Positions 26,603 through 36,870 of a DNA stretch of 64,000 nucleotides are shown here, in pieces. Position 1 is the first letter of the stretch. The number at the start of each line of letters is the position of its first letter. A model generated the notes under the pieces. That model had not been told where the DNA came from. It made no database searches and saw only the letters and a program-made list of their open reading frames with translations. The DNA is from Terriglobus sp. TAA 43. GTDB taxonomy: Bacteria; Acidobacteriota; Terriglobia; Terriglobales; Acidobacteriaceae. The DNA lies in NCBI RefSeq assembly GCF_000800015.1, contig NZ_JUGR01000001.1, positions 186,001-250,000 on the forward strand, read 5' to 3'. The position numbers were made by a program, and so were the translations under genes.

Positions 26603-29600
26603 ATGGCATACAAGGCTCCATCCCGGCGGACGCTTCTGTTCCTGAGTGCCGTTCTTCTGAGCACTCCAGGAGAACTGTGCTTGCACGCACAGACACAGCC
26701 CGCCGCCACCAGCGCAGCCACACAGGCTTTGTTGGATAAGGCTCGTTCGCTGGAGTCGCGCGGACGCATGGATATGGCTGCGCAGACCTGGCAACAGGTT
26801 TTGCTCGCCGATCCGAACAATACGGACGCACTCGCTGGTCTGGCGCGCGCCGCCAAAATGTCCGGTAACAATGCGCTGGCCAACACCTATCTGCAACGCC
26901 TGCGTTCCATCAATCCGAACGATCCCGGCATCGCTCGCGCGGAAAGCGTGATGCAGCAGGGTGCGCAACTCGCCGAATTGCAAAAGGCAGGCAAGCTTGC
27001 CGCCGCTGGAAATTACGCAGAAGCCGTGCGCATTTATCGCTCCGTCTTCGGAAACAACCCGCCGCAGGGCGAGTGGGCACTGGCGTACTACGAGACAGAA
27101 GCTGCCACGGAAGACGGTCGTCCGCACGCCATTGCAGCGCTGCGGTCATTGATGGATCGTTACCCGGCGGACTCGCGTTATCAGGTGGCTCTCGGTCGCA
27201 TCCTTACGTACAACCCCAAGACGCGCGCGGAAGGCCGCAGACTGTTGGAGCGCCATCCCAATGATCCGCAGGCAGCCGAGGCGCTGAAGCAGTCGCTCGT
27301 GTGGGATGCGCAGAACCCAGCTTCGGCAGGTGACATCCGCAACTACCTCGCAAAGCACAAGGACGCGCAGTTGCAGGACGCGCTCCGCACCACAGAAGCG
27401 AATCAGCGCGCCGCAGCAAAAGGCCGCAAGCCCAGCGCCGGTACACCAGCCGCACCGTATGTAGAACCGGCCGAAAACGCTCAGCTCCGCCAATACAACG
27501 CAGAACAGAGTGCCGCCTACGCCGCGCTGAATGCGAAGCGGTTCACCGAAGCGGAAGAGCGGTTCAAGACATTGCTGGCCAAGAATCCCAACGATGCGCG
27601 CGCACTTGCGGGCATGGGATACGTCCGCATGAATCAGCAGAACTTCGGCGGCTCCATCTCCTTTCTGGAGCAGGCCAAGCAGGAAGGCGCGACGGACAAG
27701 GGGCTTGACGCCAACCTCACCACCGCGCGTTACTTCTACACAATTCAGGAGGGCGGCATCGCCCTCAACGAAAACGACCTGACCACCGCCGAACAGCAGT
27801 ACCGACAGGCGCTTGCTATCCGTCCTGCTGGCCCGGAAGCGTTGCTTGGACTCGCGGGAACACTCGCCAAGGCGCAGCAGCCGGAACCTGCCAGCGCCGC
27901 GTATCAGGAATACATCCGTCTGAAGCCGCAGGCCATCGAAGGTTGGCGTGGTCTGTTCATGTCGCAGTATCAGGCTGGCCATGCTGCCGCTGCGCTCGAC
28001 ACAGAACGTCGCACGCCGCAGACCATCCGCACGCAACTCATGCGTGATCCGGACTATCTCCGTTCGCTGGCATCGGCGTATTCCGCAGTTGGCCGCGATG
28101 CGGATGCACAACGCGTTTTGCGTTCGGCGCTCGATATGCCTTTTCCTGCGGGAGCGCAGGGTCTGAAGGCAGACACACAGCTTCAGTACGCCAGCCTGCT
28201 GTTGCAGGCAAACCATCTTGATCAGGCCGCTGGCCTGTACCGGCAGGTACTTTCAGCGGACCCTACGAACGCGCTCGCATGGCAGGGATTAGTTAACACT
28301 CTGCACACCATGCATGACGATGCGGGCGCGATTCAGACATTGGAGAGCATGCCGCCTGTTGTTTACGATCAGGCGCTCCGTGACCCCGGCTTCCTCGGCA
28401 CCGCCGCAGCCATCTATCAATCGCAAAACAAGTACGACATCGCGCAAAGCCTGTTGGAGCGCGCCATCGCGCAGCAGAACACTGCAGGCCAGCGCATCCC
28501 TGCGCCCCTCCAGCTGCAGTTGGCGGGCCTGTATCTTCAGCGCAACGACGCAGCACACGCCTTTCCCATCTACCAGCGCATCCTTAGCGAAAACCCGGAT
28601 CGAGTAGATGCATGGAAGGGGCTGCTGACCGCGCTGCATACCGCAGGCCGTGACCGCGACGCTCTCGCGCAGGTGCAGCAGATTCCAGTGGCCACGCGCA
28701 AGACGCTCGAAGGTGACGTGGAATATCTCCAGACCATTGGCAATATCTATAACAGCCTCGGTCAGCCTTCGCAGGCCATGCTCTTCCTGAACCGCGTGCA
28801 GCAGCGTTACGCAAGCCAGCACACGGTACCACCGGCAGACATCGACATTCAGAATGCCTGGCTGCTCTTTAACGGGCAGAACGACGTTGGTCTCTATCGC
28901 CAGTTGTTGGTGCTTGGCAGCCGCCAGGATCTTTCCGATGAACAGCGCCGTACGGTACAGGTGATCTGGGCCAATTGGGCCGTTCGCAAAGCAAATCAAT
29001 CCGCTGCTGCGAACAACGAGAAGCGCTCACTCGCAATCCTGAACGCCACAGCGAAAGCCTTCCCGGATAACCCCGGAGTCATCAAGGCGCTGGCAGGCGG
29101 ATACCTCCGCGCCGGATTGCCCAAGCAGGCAGTTTCCATTTTCAAAGCGCAGGACATGAGCACCGGCTCCGCAGCGGATTACAAGGCCGCGGTCGGTTCC
29201 GCGCTCGCTGCGAATGATCTCAAGGACGCCGAAAACTGGCTGCGTTACGCGCTGGATCAGTATCCCCGCGATGGCCAGATCCTGAACCTTGCTGCCCGTT
29301 TCGAGCAGGCCCGTGGCGACAGCACGCGTGCGGCCGATTACTACCGCGCATCGCTCGCGGCACAGCCGCAGCCCGACCCCGGTTCGGAGCTGGCAAGCAT
29401 CCTCAACCAGCCATCGCCGCAGCTGAACCCGCGCCAGCTGCCCAGCCCCACGCAGGCCGAGGGCCTTGCGCAGCTTCTGGCTCCTGGACAGGAAGATCGC
29501 AATCCGGACGGCACCCCCATGACGCAGCCTCCGGCACATCCGTATCTTCCGAATGCGTCGAACTCGTATGGCCAGGCTCCAGTGCAGATTGGTACCCAGG

Positions 29601-32023
29601 CACCGCTGCCGGGTTCCGGATACGCTCAGCCTTACAACGGCAACACCGCTCAGCCGACGGTGCCGTCGTACATGGCGAACCCCAATTCGACGGTGCGTCA
29701 GCAACCTTCCACGCAGCGTCTGCGTGACTACGTCCCGAATTCCGGCACTCTGCCTGCCCCAGGCTCCATCGTGTATCCCGGTGTCTCGGAAAATTACGCA
29801 ATGCCGGATGTAACAGGGCATGCACAGGAAGCTCCGCTAACCGCAAGCGCACAGCCGCTCTCCTCCGAGACGGACCTACCAGGAACAGCACCAGACGCCT
29901 CGCTCGCGTACCAGCACGAACAGATTCGACGTTCGACCGAGCAGGCTCAGTCCGGGAATACCTCGGAACCGCTTTATCTTGCGGGATCGCACAGGGAAGG
30001 GGCGCAGACTGGCCAGTTCAACGGCGAAGTCTATGGTCCGTACGTCCCCTACGTTGCGCCCTCGCAGCAGAACGCGACACCGATGGTCACGTACTCGCCC
30101 AGCGACGTGCACGTTCCTACTCGCGCGGTCAGCAACACCAAGCGCGGCGGGAAGACGGTACATCCTGAGATCGCCGCTGCGGAAGCCGCCGCACAGCGCC
30201 GTCGCCAGTCTGACCCACGTGGCATGATGGGGCAGAGTACTCCGCCCGACGAGATCGCCGACGGTACGCCTCGCAGTGCGCAGTACACGCAAACCCCTGC
30301 GCCCGGACAGATGGGCCAGCCATCGTCCTTGCCTGCGACGGCACCCACGAATACGCAGCCGTACGACACGTCGTCCACCAATGACGGCAACACCTACCGT
30401 CAGGGCCTGGGCAGTACGCGTACCACCACGACTCAGCCTGGCCGTTCGTACAACAACTACGGTATCCAGAGCAGCGAGAACACCTACGGCCAGCAGTATC
30501 CGCAACCCACGCGCCCTGTGATCAAGGGCACCACCACCGCTCACCGCACCACTCGCTCGCGTTCGGCCACCTCGATTTCTGGCGTGGGTCAGGCGTCAGC
30601 TCCGATCTTCTATCCGGCAGCGCCCAGCGAGCTTTCGACGCAGCCATACCCGGATCTACCGCCATACAACAACGGCAACAATCGCATCCCCACGGATGGC
30701 GACCTGGTCGCGCGTAGCGTGCCGCCTCTCCGTGGGTATTACGATCCGAACGAGAAGGTAGCGCCACCGCTCAACGAGCGTCAGCAGACAGAACTCGACC
30801 TTGCCACACTGGAATCCAGCTACTCCGGTTGGGTGGGTGGCAGTGGTTGGGTACGCTTCCGTAGCGGCACACCGGGCGTCAACCGCCTCTTCGATTACGA
30901 AGCTCCCATCGAAGCCACCTTCGTTGCGGGCAACCGTGTGCGCTTCTCCGTTGTCCCGAAGGCAGTTTTCCTGAACAGCGGAACGCTCGATCTCGGCACC
31001 CTGGGCGCAACGACTGCGACACCGCTACTGGGTACATTGCCTGCCACGGCCATCACCTCTCCCGCGCCGCAGTATTCTTCCGGCGTTGGCGGCGAACTGC
31101 AGATGACGAGCACGAACTTTGGCCTGGCCGTTGGTTATACGCCGTACTCGTTCCTGGTAAACAACATTACCGGCCGCGCGCGTGCGCGCTTCTTCAATCA
31201 CCTGACGATCTTCGGTGAGCGCGACTCGGTGAAGGATACGCAGCTTTCGTACGCCGGTCTCCGTGACCCGGGTTCCGTAACCCCCGTCTTCTCAGGCAAC
31301 ATCTGGGGCGGCGTGGTCTCCACCACAGTGGGTGCCCGATTCGATTTCGGTGATGAGAAGTCAGGCTTCTACATCAGCGGCGACGGTGGCACGGTCAACG
31401 GTTACAAGGTGCTTGACAACCAGAAGCTGGAAGGCACCATGGGCGCATACTTCCGCGTCTGGCAGGTGCCACAGTATGGTTCGCTCAACGTGGGTGGCAG
31501 CTTCTTCGGCATGCACTACGCTCACAACGAAATCCCACTGACGTACGGAAACGGCGGCTACTTCAGCCCCGAGGTCTACTTCCTGGGTTCGGTTCCCGTC
31601 ACGTGGAACGGTCATTACCGTGAAAAATGGCATTACACGGTTGCCGGTGCCATCGGCGTGCAGACCTTCGTTCAGGACACGGCGAAGTACTATCCCATGT
31701 CCGACTCCGCCAGCGTGGCGCTGTTTAACGGCTCACTCTCTGGCTGCTCTCTGACTGAGATTGCTCAGAAGACCTGCGCCACGGCCTACAACGCACGGAG
31801 CACCTCCACAGGAGCCAACTTCAACATCGGTGGTCAGTTCAGCTATCAAGTGGCCGAACACTGGTACGTGGGTGGAGCGCTGGCTGCGAACAACACTAAC
31901 AACTACACGATGGTGCAGCCCACCTTCTTCGCGCGTTACCTTTTCAAGGCACAGTACCCCACGGACGACTATCCGACGGGCCTGTTCCCAATGGAAGGAC
32001 TCCGTCCGCTACGCGTTCCATAA
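26603..32023 (+). CDS. bcsC: Cellulose export protein BcsC: TPR domain, long linker, outer-membrane barrel
   Basis: An 1806-residue outer-membrane exporter. A signal peptide is followed by an all-helical TPR superhelix (about residues 30-920) in the periplasm, then a ~460-residue Pro/Gln/Thr/Ser-rich stretch (about 927-1390), and a C-terminal beta-barrel region (from about ERQQTELDLATLESSYSGW) matching the BcsC C-terminal family. E. coli BcsC is about 1150 residues and has no such long linker. It is 157 bases downstream of bcsZ; the gap holds no clear terminator, so it is likely in the same transcript. No bcsD, bcsE or bcsG gene is present nearby. Confidence 0.93.
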   Translation: MAYKAPSRRTLLFLSAVLLSTPGELCLHAQTQPAATSAATQALLDKARSLESRGRMDMAAQTWQQVLLADPNNTDALAGLARAAKMSGNNALANTYLQRLRSINPNDPGIARAESVMQQGAQLAELQKAGKLAAAGNYAEAVRIYRSVFGNNPPQGEWALAYYETEAATEDGRPHAIAALRSLMDRYPADSRYQVALGRILTYNPKTRAEGRRLLERHPNDPQAAEALKQSLVWDAQNPASAGDIRNYLAKHKDAQLQDALRTTEANQRAAAKGRKPSAGTPAAPYVEPAENAQLRQYNAEQSAAYAALNAKRFTEAEERFKTLLAKNPNDARALAGMGYVRMNQQNFGGSISFLEQAKQEGATDKGLDANLTTARYFYTIQEGGIALNENDLTTAEQQYRQALAIRPAGPEALLGLAGTLAKAQQPEPASAAYQEYIRLKPQAIEGWRGLFMSQYQAGHAAAALDTERRTPQTIRTQLMRDPDYLRSLASAYSAVGRDADAQRVLRSALDMPFPAGAQGLKADTQLQYASLLLQANHLDQAAGLYRQVLSADPTNALAWQGLVNTLHTMHDDAGAIQTLESMPPVVYDQALRDPGFLGTAAAIYQSQNKYDIAQSLLERAIAQQNTAGQRIPAPLQLQLAGLYLQRNDAAHAFPIYQRILSENPDRVDAWKGLLTALHTAGRDRDALAQVQQIPVATRKTLEGDVEYLQTIGNIYNSLGQPSQAMLFLNRVQQRYASQHTVPPADIDIQNAWLLFNGQNDVGLYRQLLVLGSRQDLSDEQRRTVQVIWANWAVRKANQSAAANNEKRSLAILNATAKAFPDNPGVIKALAGGYLRAGLPKQAVSIFKAQDMSTGSAADYKAAVGSALAANDLKDAENWLRYALDQYPRDGQILNLAARFEQARGDSTRAADYYRASLAAQPQPDPGSELASILNQPSPQLNPRQLPSPTQAEGLAQLLAPGQEDRNPDGTPMTQPPAHPYLPNASNSYGQAPVQIGTQAPLPGSGYAQPYNGNTAQPTVPSYMANPNSTVRQQPSTQRLRDYVPNSGTLPAPGSIVYPGVSENYAMPDVTGHAQEAPLTASAQPLSSETDLPGTAPDASLAYQHEQIRRSTEQAQSGNTSEPLYLAGSHREGAQTGQFNGEVYGPYVPYVAPSQQNATPMVTYSPSDVHVPTRAVSNTKRGGKTVHPEIAAAEAAAQRRRQSDPRGMMGQSTPPDEIADGTPRSAQYTQTPAPGQMGQPSSLPATAPTNTQPYDTSSTNDGNTYRQGLGSTRTTTTQPGRSYNNYGIQSSENTYGQQYPQPTRPVIKGTTTAHRTTRSRSATSISGVGQASAPIFYPAAPSELSTQPYPDLPPYNNGNNRIPTDGDLVARSVPPLRGYYDPNEKVAPPLNERQQTELDLATLESSYSGWVGGSGWVRFRSGTPGVNRLFDYEAPIEATFVAGNRVRFSVVPKAVFLNSGTLDLGTLGATTATPLLGTLPATAITSPAPQYSSGVGGELQMTSTNFGLAVGYTPYSFLVNNITGRARARFFNHLTIFGERDSVKDTQLSYAGLRDPGSVTPVFSGNIWGGVVSTTVGARFDFGDEKSGFYISGDGGTVNGYKVLDNQKLEGTMGAYFRVWQVPQYGSLNVGGSFFGMHYAHNEIPLTYGNGGYFSPEVYFLGSVPVTWNGHYREKWHYTVAGAIGVQTFVQDTAKYYPMSDSASVALFNGSLSGCSLTEIAQKTCATAYNARSTSTGANFNIGGQFSYQVAEHWYVGGALAANNTNNYTMVQPTFFARYLFKAQYPTDDYPTGLFPMEGLRPLRVP

Positions 32024-32045
32024 CCGCTTGATGCATTCGTTGAAT

Positions 32046-32076
32046 AAAAAGCACAGCTTCGGCTGTGCTTTTTTGC
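32046..32076 (+). terminator. Rho-independent terminator of the cellulose operon
   Basis: An eight-base-pair stem (AGCACAGC/GCTGTGCT) with the stable TTCG loop, preceded by A5 and followed by T6, starts 28 bases after the bcsC stop. It probably also works for the convergent membrane-protein gene. Confidence 0.92.
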
Positions 32077-32085
32077 TGCATCGCA

Positions 32086-33579
32086 TCAGGGAAGGCGGCA
32101 GACCTTCGCATCTGTGTTGCGATACGGGCAGAGAAACGTCGTTTCAGCATCTGCTGGCAACAAGATCCACGACGCTCCAAACGAGCGTAATCGCTGGATA
32201 CGCTGTAAGTCGGACACGCCAGCCAGCCCCTCCTGTGCCTGGCTTCCTACCCACCACGTGTCCGCCAGCTCCGGCACAACGGAGGCAATGCCGCCATCCT
32301 TTGCCGCATCGGGAATCGTGCTTCGTTGCGCAATGGCCCGCACCATCTGGGCATCCTCGCCGCGCATCGTCGTGTAGTGCGCGTCCACTGCAATCAGCGC
32401 ATCCGCTGATGTGTTTTGCCGAAGCCAAAGCGCAGCTTCCTTATATCCATTGCCACTTGTACCCCGGGGATTTTCCCAATGGGCAGAGTGCGGATAGATT
32501 TCCCGTTGCATAAACAACATTCCACCGATAGCGCCAAGCGCGAATAGATACATTCCATAGCGCCTCAGCATTCCTGCTGCAGGAGCTGCCAGCCATCCGC
32601 CCAGCATTAATACAAAAACAATCGAGACAGGATGCAACAACCGCAACGGTTGCAAGCGCGCCAGCAGAAAAGCTGTATCACCCGTATGGATGAGCAGCAA
32701 CGCGCCAGCAGTCACAGTCATCAACGAAGCTGCCATCGCTGCAGCAAGCGCCTGAGCCGTAGAAGACATCATCTTGCTTTTGCCTGTAGCGATGACCAGA
32801 AGCATCAGCATGGGCGCGATCAGACCAATCCACTCGTACCACTGCCACTGAGAAGGGAACCAGTAACCCCGCGACAGCGAAGCGGCACGCACAGCAGCGG
32901 AATCAACAGGTGCCACCATCTGGATCGCCGCCATAAAGCTAACGACAGCCAGCGCAAGCAACACAAAGTCACGTGTCCGCTTCGCCGATCTCTGCCAAAT
33001 CAGCAGAAAAACAGCAGGCAACAGGGCCCACAGCGTCATCAGCGGATGAACGGCAAACGAAACGACCGCGCATACAGCGGCGGCGCCATATCGTTTGCGC
33101 AGAATGGCGGTAAGCCCCAGCAGGATCAGCGGTGTGGAGAACGAACGAGACGTCAGATACGGGTCCGCAAGGTAGAGCGATGTCCCGCCCACAGGCATGC
33201 CCATAGCCAGGGCAAACAGCAGCGTTGAGCAGACTTGCTGCCGTCGCTCACGAAACAGTACGCAGGCGATTCCATGCGCTGCCGCCACGGTAGCTGCAAT
33301 CGACAGTAGAAACAGCCCCGTCACCAAGACTTCCTGCGGCATGTGGCTCTGCTGAACCATTTCCGCCACAACCGGAATGAACAGGCTCTTGCCGGTATGC
33401 GCCACCGCAAAGGCTCGAAACGCAGGAAATAACGACGGATTTAGCTGCAGCGCCAACGCCGACGCATAAATACCGCCATCCTCCGCATATGGGTGGTATC
33501 CCAACAGTGCCGCGGCCACCAGTGATAACGCCGCCAGGAACAGCAGCGTCGTCCGCGTGTTGCCTTCTGTTGCATTCAT
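32086..33579 (-). CDS. Polytopic membrane protein of unknown function
   Basis: A 497-residue protein with about ten hydrophobic segments in its first ~380 residues and a soluble C-terminal tail of ~110 residues. The layout (early loop with YHPYAEDGGIYASAL, then many helices and a small C-terminal domain containing GNGYKEAALWLRQNT) recalls membrane glycosyltransferase-like or O-antigen-type proteins, but no catalytic motif can be assigned. The ATG at 33579 is preferred to 33621, which adds 14 residues. It converges with the cellulose operon; whether it acts on an exopolysaccharide is a guess. Confidence 0.6.
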   Translation of the reverse strand: MNATEGNTRTTLLFLAALSLVAAALLGYHPYAEDGGIYASALALQLNPSLFPAFRAFAVAHTGKSLFIPVVAEMVQQSHMPQEVLVTGLFLLSIAATVAAAHGIACVLFRERRQQVCSTLLFALAMGMPVGGTSLYLADPYLTSRSFSTPLILLGLTAILRKRYGAAAVCAVVSFAVHPLMTLWALLPAVFLLIWQRSAKRTRDFVLLALAVVSFMAAIQMVAPVDSAAVRAASLSRGYWFPSQWQWYEWIGLIAPMLMLLVIATGKSKMMSSTAQALAAAMAASLMTVTAGALLLIHTGDTAFLLARLQPLRLLHPVSIVFVLMLGGWLAAPAAGMLRRYGMYLFALGAIGGMLFMQREIYPHSAHWENPRGTSGNGYKEAALWLRQNTSADALIAVDAHYTTMRGEDAQMVRAIAQRSTIPDAAKDGGIASVVPELADTWWVGSQAQEGLAGVSDLQRIQRLRSFGASWILLPADAETTFLCPYRNTDAKVCRLP

Positions 33580-33693
33580 CGAGCGCAAATGCGCTTCTGT
33601 AAGAATCGAAACCGTTGCCATGTATCGGGTGCGAGTACTTAAGACTAACGTGCAGAGTTAACCGTACGCAGCGGCTTCTTCTGCCAATCTTCG

Positions 33694-33699
33694 TATAAT
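33694..33699 (+). promoter_or_regulatory. Possible -10 element (TATAAT) before the UPF0104 gene
   Basis: A perfect TATAAT lies 60 bases before the TTG start at 33759. No good -35 is seen at 16-18 bases upstream, so confidence is low. Confidence 0.3.
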
Positions 33700-33758
33700 C
33701 GGTGAGGCATGTCCCAATTTCATTCCCGCCCGTATCCCCGCAGAGCAGGAGCTATTGT

Positions 33759-34799
33759 TTGAGCGAAAAGCCGTCCAGCAACGCAAGCCGCTACTGGAAA
33801 CTCATTCCTGGGCTTCTCATCTCTGCCTTTTTCCTGTGGCGGACACTTCGCGGATTCCACCTGGATGAACTGCGCGATGTGCACTTCGGCCATCCCGTAT
33901 GGATTCTGGGTGTACTGGGCTTCATCTCAGTCGACTACGGCCTCCGCAGCTACCGCTGGTGGCTCATGTTGCGCCGGTATAACGCGCGCCTCACCGCATG
34001 CTTCCGCGTTCTGTTAACCAGTCTGGCCGCAAACAATATCCTGCCGTTCCGCATTGGCGATTTCCTGCGTATCTTTGCTTACGCCCCGGATGTAAACGCA
34101 TCCTCGTCCGCTGTACTCAGCACCGTCGTACTGGAACGGCTGCTGGATACGGTGATGCTTCTTGGCTTCTTTGCCGTGGCTGCCCCTGGCTTGGAAAGCA
34201 GTTTCAGTGCATTCTCATTCCATGGCTATGGCGTCGCTCAGACGGTTCGCCTGGTGCTCGTCATTCTGGTGTTCTGCCTGTGCCTGCTTCTCTTCGGCAC
34301 GCACCTTCTGCACATCCTTGTGCAGAAACTTGTCGCGCGTTACGGCAATCACCCACGCACGCGCAAGTTCGGAGAGTGGGCTGAGCAGTTGTTTGATGCT
34401 ATCGTGCACATCCCTTTCTCGGTGCGTTTTCTGCTCGTGCTGCTCACAGCCGTCGTCTGGCTCTGTGAAGGCATGGTCTTTTATTCCACCGCACAGCTCC
34501 TAGGCCTCAACACCTTCCGTGGCTCCATGCTGGCGTCCATTCTCAGCAATCTGAGTTTTATGCTGCCCAGTGCTCCGGGTGGCATCGGCCCCTTTGAAGC
34601 ATTCGGCAAGCTCGCCATGGAGTCTCAGGGAGTGCCCACTTCGTTGGCCATCCTGTACGCACTCTTTGTGCACTTCGTCATCTTTATGATCGTCAACATC
34701 GTCGGCGGCATCGGCTTCCTGATCAACCGCAAAGAGCATGGCGGTAAAACGCTCTCGGATGAAATTCATTCACTCCCGCCAGAAGCCGATCTCCTGTAA
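33759..34799 (+). CDS. UPF0104/lysylphosphatidylglycerol-synthase TM-domain protein (flippase-like)
   Basis: A 346-residue inner-membrane protein with about eight helices, of the YbhN/UPF0104 family (the flippase domain of MprF without the synthase part). Typical blocks are SVDYGLRSYRWWLML, ILPFRIGDFLRI near the first third, and MLPSAPGGIGPFEAF near the end. Family members are thought to move or position lipids. The TTG at 33759 is chosen because AGCAGGAG lies just upstream; a GTG at 33702 would add an unlikely polar 19-residue leader. argS follows after 48 bases. Confidence 0.82.
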   Translation: MSEKPSSNASRYWKLIPGLLISAFFLWRTLRGFHLDELRDVHFGHPVWILGVLGFISVDYGLRSYRWWLMLRRYNARLTACFRVLLTSLAANNILPFRIGDFLRIFAYAPDVNASSSAVLSTVVLERLLDTVMLLGFFAVAAPGLESSFSAFSFHGYGVAQTVRLVLVILVFCLCLLLFGTHLLHILVQKLVARYGNHPRTRKFGEWAEQLFDAIVHIPFSVRFLLVLLTAVVWLCEGMVFYSTAQLLGLNTFRGSMLASILSNLSFMLPSAPGGIGPFEAFGKLAMESQGVPTSLAILYALFVHFVIFMIVNIVGGIGFLINRKEHGGKTLSDEIHSLPPEADLL

Positions 34800-34847
34800 G
34801 CGAAGAACCACTGCGTACAAACGCAGCCCATGTAGAAAGAACGAACT

Positions 34848-36833
34848 ATGTATCGCAAGCTCAAACAGGCACTGCTGGAAACCACAGCAAACGTGCTGCA
34901 AACAAAGTACGAAGTAACCGGCGCAAACATCGCCACGGAACTACCGCCGAATATCGCGTTGGGTGAAATCGCCACGCCTGTGGCTTTTGAACTCGCAAAG
35001 CGCCTGCGCAAAGCGCCGAAGATGATAGCCGCAGAACTTGCCGCTGAACTCAATGGCATCGACGGCGTAGCTACGGTTGAAGTCGCCGGTGCTGGCTACC
35101 TCAACGTAAAGCTTGATCGCGCCGCGATCACGAAACGCATCGCAAAAGGTGAACACTCCGACATTGGTGGTGAAGGTCTTCGCCTCGTCGAACACACCAG
35201 CATCAATCCCAACAAGGCTGCGCATGTAGGCCATCTGCGCAACGCCATTCTTGGCGACAGCTTCGCGCGTCTTCTGCGCAAGGACGCGTACAAGTCCGGC
35301 TATCCCACCGTGGTGCAGAACTACATCGACAACACCGGCGTGCAGGTTGCAGATGTCGTCGTGGGCCTGCTGCATCTGGAAGGGAAGTCGCCTGCAGACG
35401 TGGATGCACTCATCGGCGATCTGATCGCGCGCGGCGAACGTGTCGACTACTACCTGTGGGATCTCTACGCCCGCGTCTCGCAGTGGTATGACAGCGATGC
35501 CGATCAGAAAGAAGCACGCAAGAAACTACGCCTGGACACGCTGCACCACATCGAAGAGGGCGACAACGAAATCGCAAAGGTAGCCGACCTTGTCGCCACC
35601 GCGGTTCTGGAACGCCATCTCGAAACCATGGAGCGCCTCTCCATCGAGTACGACTTCCTTCCGCGCGAAAGCGAAATCCTGCACCTGCATTTCTGGGAAG
35701 CCGCACGCCAGTTGATGGTGGAGCGCGGCGTTCTTTATCTGGAAACAGAAGGTAAGAACAAGGGCTGCTGGGTTATGCGCCGCCCCGGCGCTGAAGTGGT
35801 TGAAGGCCCCGATGAAGATGCAAAGGTCATCATCCGTTCTAACGGCACCGTGACCTACGTAGGCAAAGACATTGCGTATCACCTATGGAAGTTCGGCTTG
35901 CTCCCCGGCCGCGATTTCGGCTACAAGATCTTCCGCGAATACGAGTCGCATCCCTGCTGGATCAGCACCATGCACGGCGAAACTCCGCATCCGCACTACG
36001 GTCAGGCCGCTGCCATCTACAACGTGATTGACTCACGTCAGAACGATCCGCAGGCGAACGTGGTGGAGAGCCTTCGCGCTCTCGGTTACACCGAAGCCGC
36101 CGCGAACTACACCCACATCAACTACGCGATGGTCGCGCTCACACCGCGTTGCGCAATCGATCTCGGATACACACTGAGCGATGCCGACAAAGAGAAGCAG
36201 CATCTCGAAGTCAGCGGTCGCAAGGGTTTCGGTGTAAAGGCAGACGATCTTCTCGATCGCCTGATTGCAGCAGCCAAGTCTGAAGTCGACGCACGTCATC
36301 CTGAAGATCCCGAATCGCAGCGTCAGCGTTCGGCGGAACAGATCGCAGTTGGTGCTCTGCGTTACTTCATGCTGAAGTACACACGCAACACCATCATCGC
36401 GTTTGATTTCCGCGATGCGCTTTCCTTCGAAGGTGAAACCGGCCCATATGCGCAGTACTCTGCAGTGCGCGCCGCAAACATCCTGAAGAAGGCAGGCGTT
36501 ACGGAACAGCACGCGATCAACGACATTGCCGACGTCGATCTGGCTCCCTACTTCGAAGATGAGGCAGGCGACAGTCTGTGGGCCATGTGGCTCATCCTGT
36601 CGCGTGTGACAACGATTGTGGAGCAGTCCATCGCTGCAGCAGAACCCGCAATCGTTGCGCGTTTTGCCTTCCAACTCGCGCAGGAGTTCAACAACTTCTA
36701 CCACCGCAATCACGTGTTGAACGAAACTGATGCCGCAAGAAAGAAGCTGTTGCTGGCAACCGCCGCAGTAGCTTCGCGAGAACTAGCACGCGTTCTCGGA
36801 TGGCTCGGTATCGAAGTGCCGTTGTCAATGTAA
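34848..36833 (+). CDS. argS: Arginyl-tRNA synthetase
   Basis: A 661-residue class I synthetase charging tRNA-Arg. The N-terminal additional domain is followed by the HIGH-type motif HVGH in NPNKAAHVGHLRNAILGD. The later SGRKGFGVKADDL block stands where the KMSK loop is expected. The C-terminal anticodon-binding helical domain ends in EVPLSM. The chain is longer than the E. coli enzyme (577 residues), through insertions in the catalytic domain. Starts at an ATG with a purine-rich region upstream. Confidence 0.96.
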   Translation: MYRKLKQALLETTANVLQTKYEVTGANIATELPPNIALGEIATPVAFELAKRLRKAPKMIAAELAAELNGIDGVATVEVAGAGYLNVKLDRAAITKRIAKGEHSDIGGEGLRLVEHTSINPNKAAHVGHLRNAILGDSFARLLRKDAYKSGYPTVVQNYIDNTGVQVADVVVGLLHLEGKSPADVDALIGDLIARGERVDYYLWDLYARVSQWYDSDADQKEARKKLRLDTLHHIEEGDNEIAKVADLVATAVLERHLETMERLSIEYDFLPRESEILHLHFWEAARQLMVERGVLYLETEGKNKGCWVMRRPGAEVVEGPDEDAKVIIRSNGTVTYVGKDIAYHLWKFGLLPGRDFGYKIFREYESHPCWISTMHGETPHPHYGQAAAIYNVIDSRQNDPQANVVESLRALGYTEAAANYTHINYAMVALTPRCAIDLGYTLSDADKEKQHLEVSGRKGFGVKADDLLDRLIAAAKSEVDARHPEDPESQRQRSAEQIAVGALRYFMLKYTRNTIIAFDFRDALSFEGETGPYAQYSAVRAANILKKAGVTEQHAINDIADVDLAPYFEDEAGDSLWAMWLILSRVTTIVEQSIAAAEPAIVARFAFQLAQEFNNFYHRNHVLNETDAARKKLLLATAAVASRELARVLGWLGIEVPLSM

Positions 36834-36837
36834 AGGA

Positions 36838-36870
36838 ATGAGGTCAACGCAATCCTCGCGTTGACCTCAT
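36838..36870. terminator. Inverted repeat between convergent argS and receiver genes
   Basis: A perfect 13-base-pair stem (36838-36850 with 36858-36870), loop AATCCTC, lies at the convergent gene ends and touches the receiver stop codon. There is no T-run, so it may be a factor-dependent or processing hairpin and not an intrinsic terminator. Confidence 0.45.
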
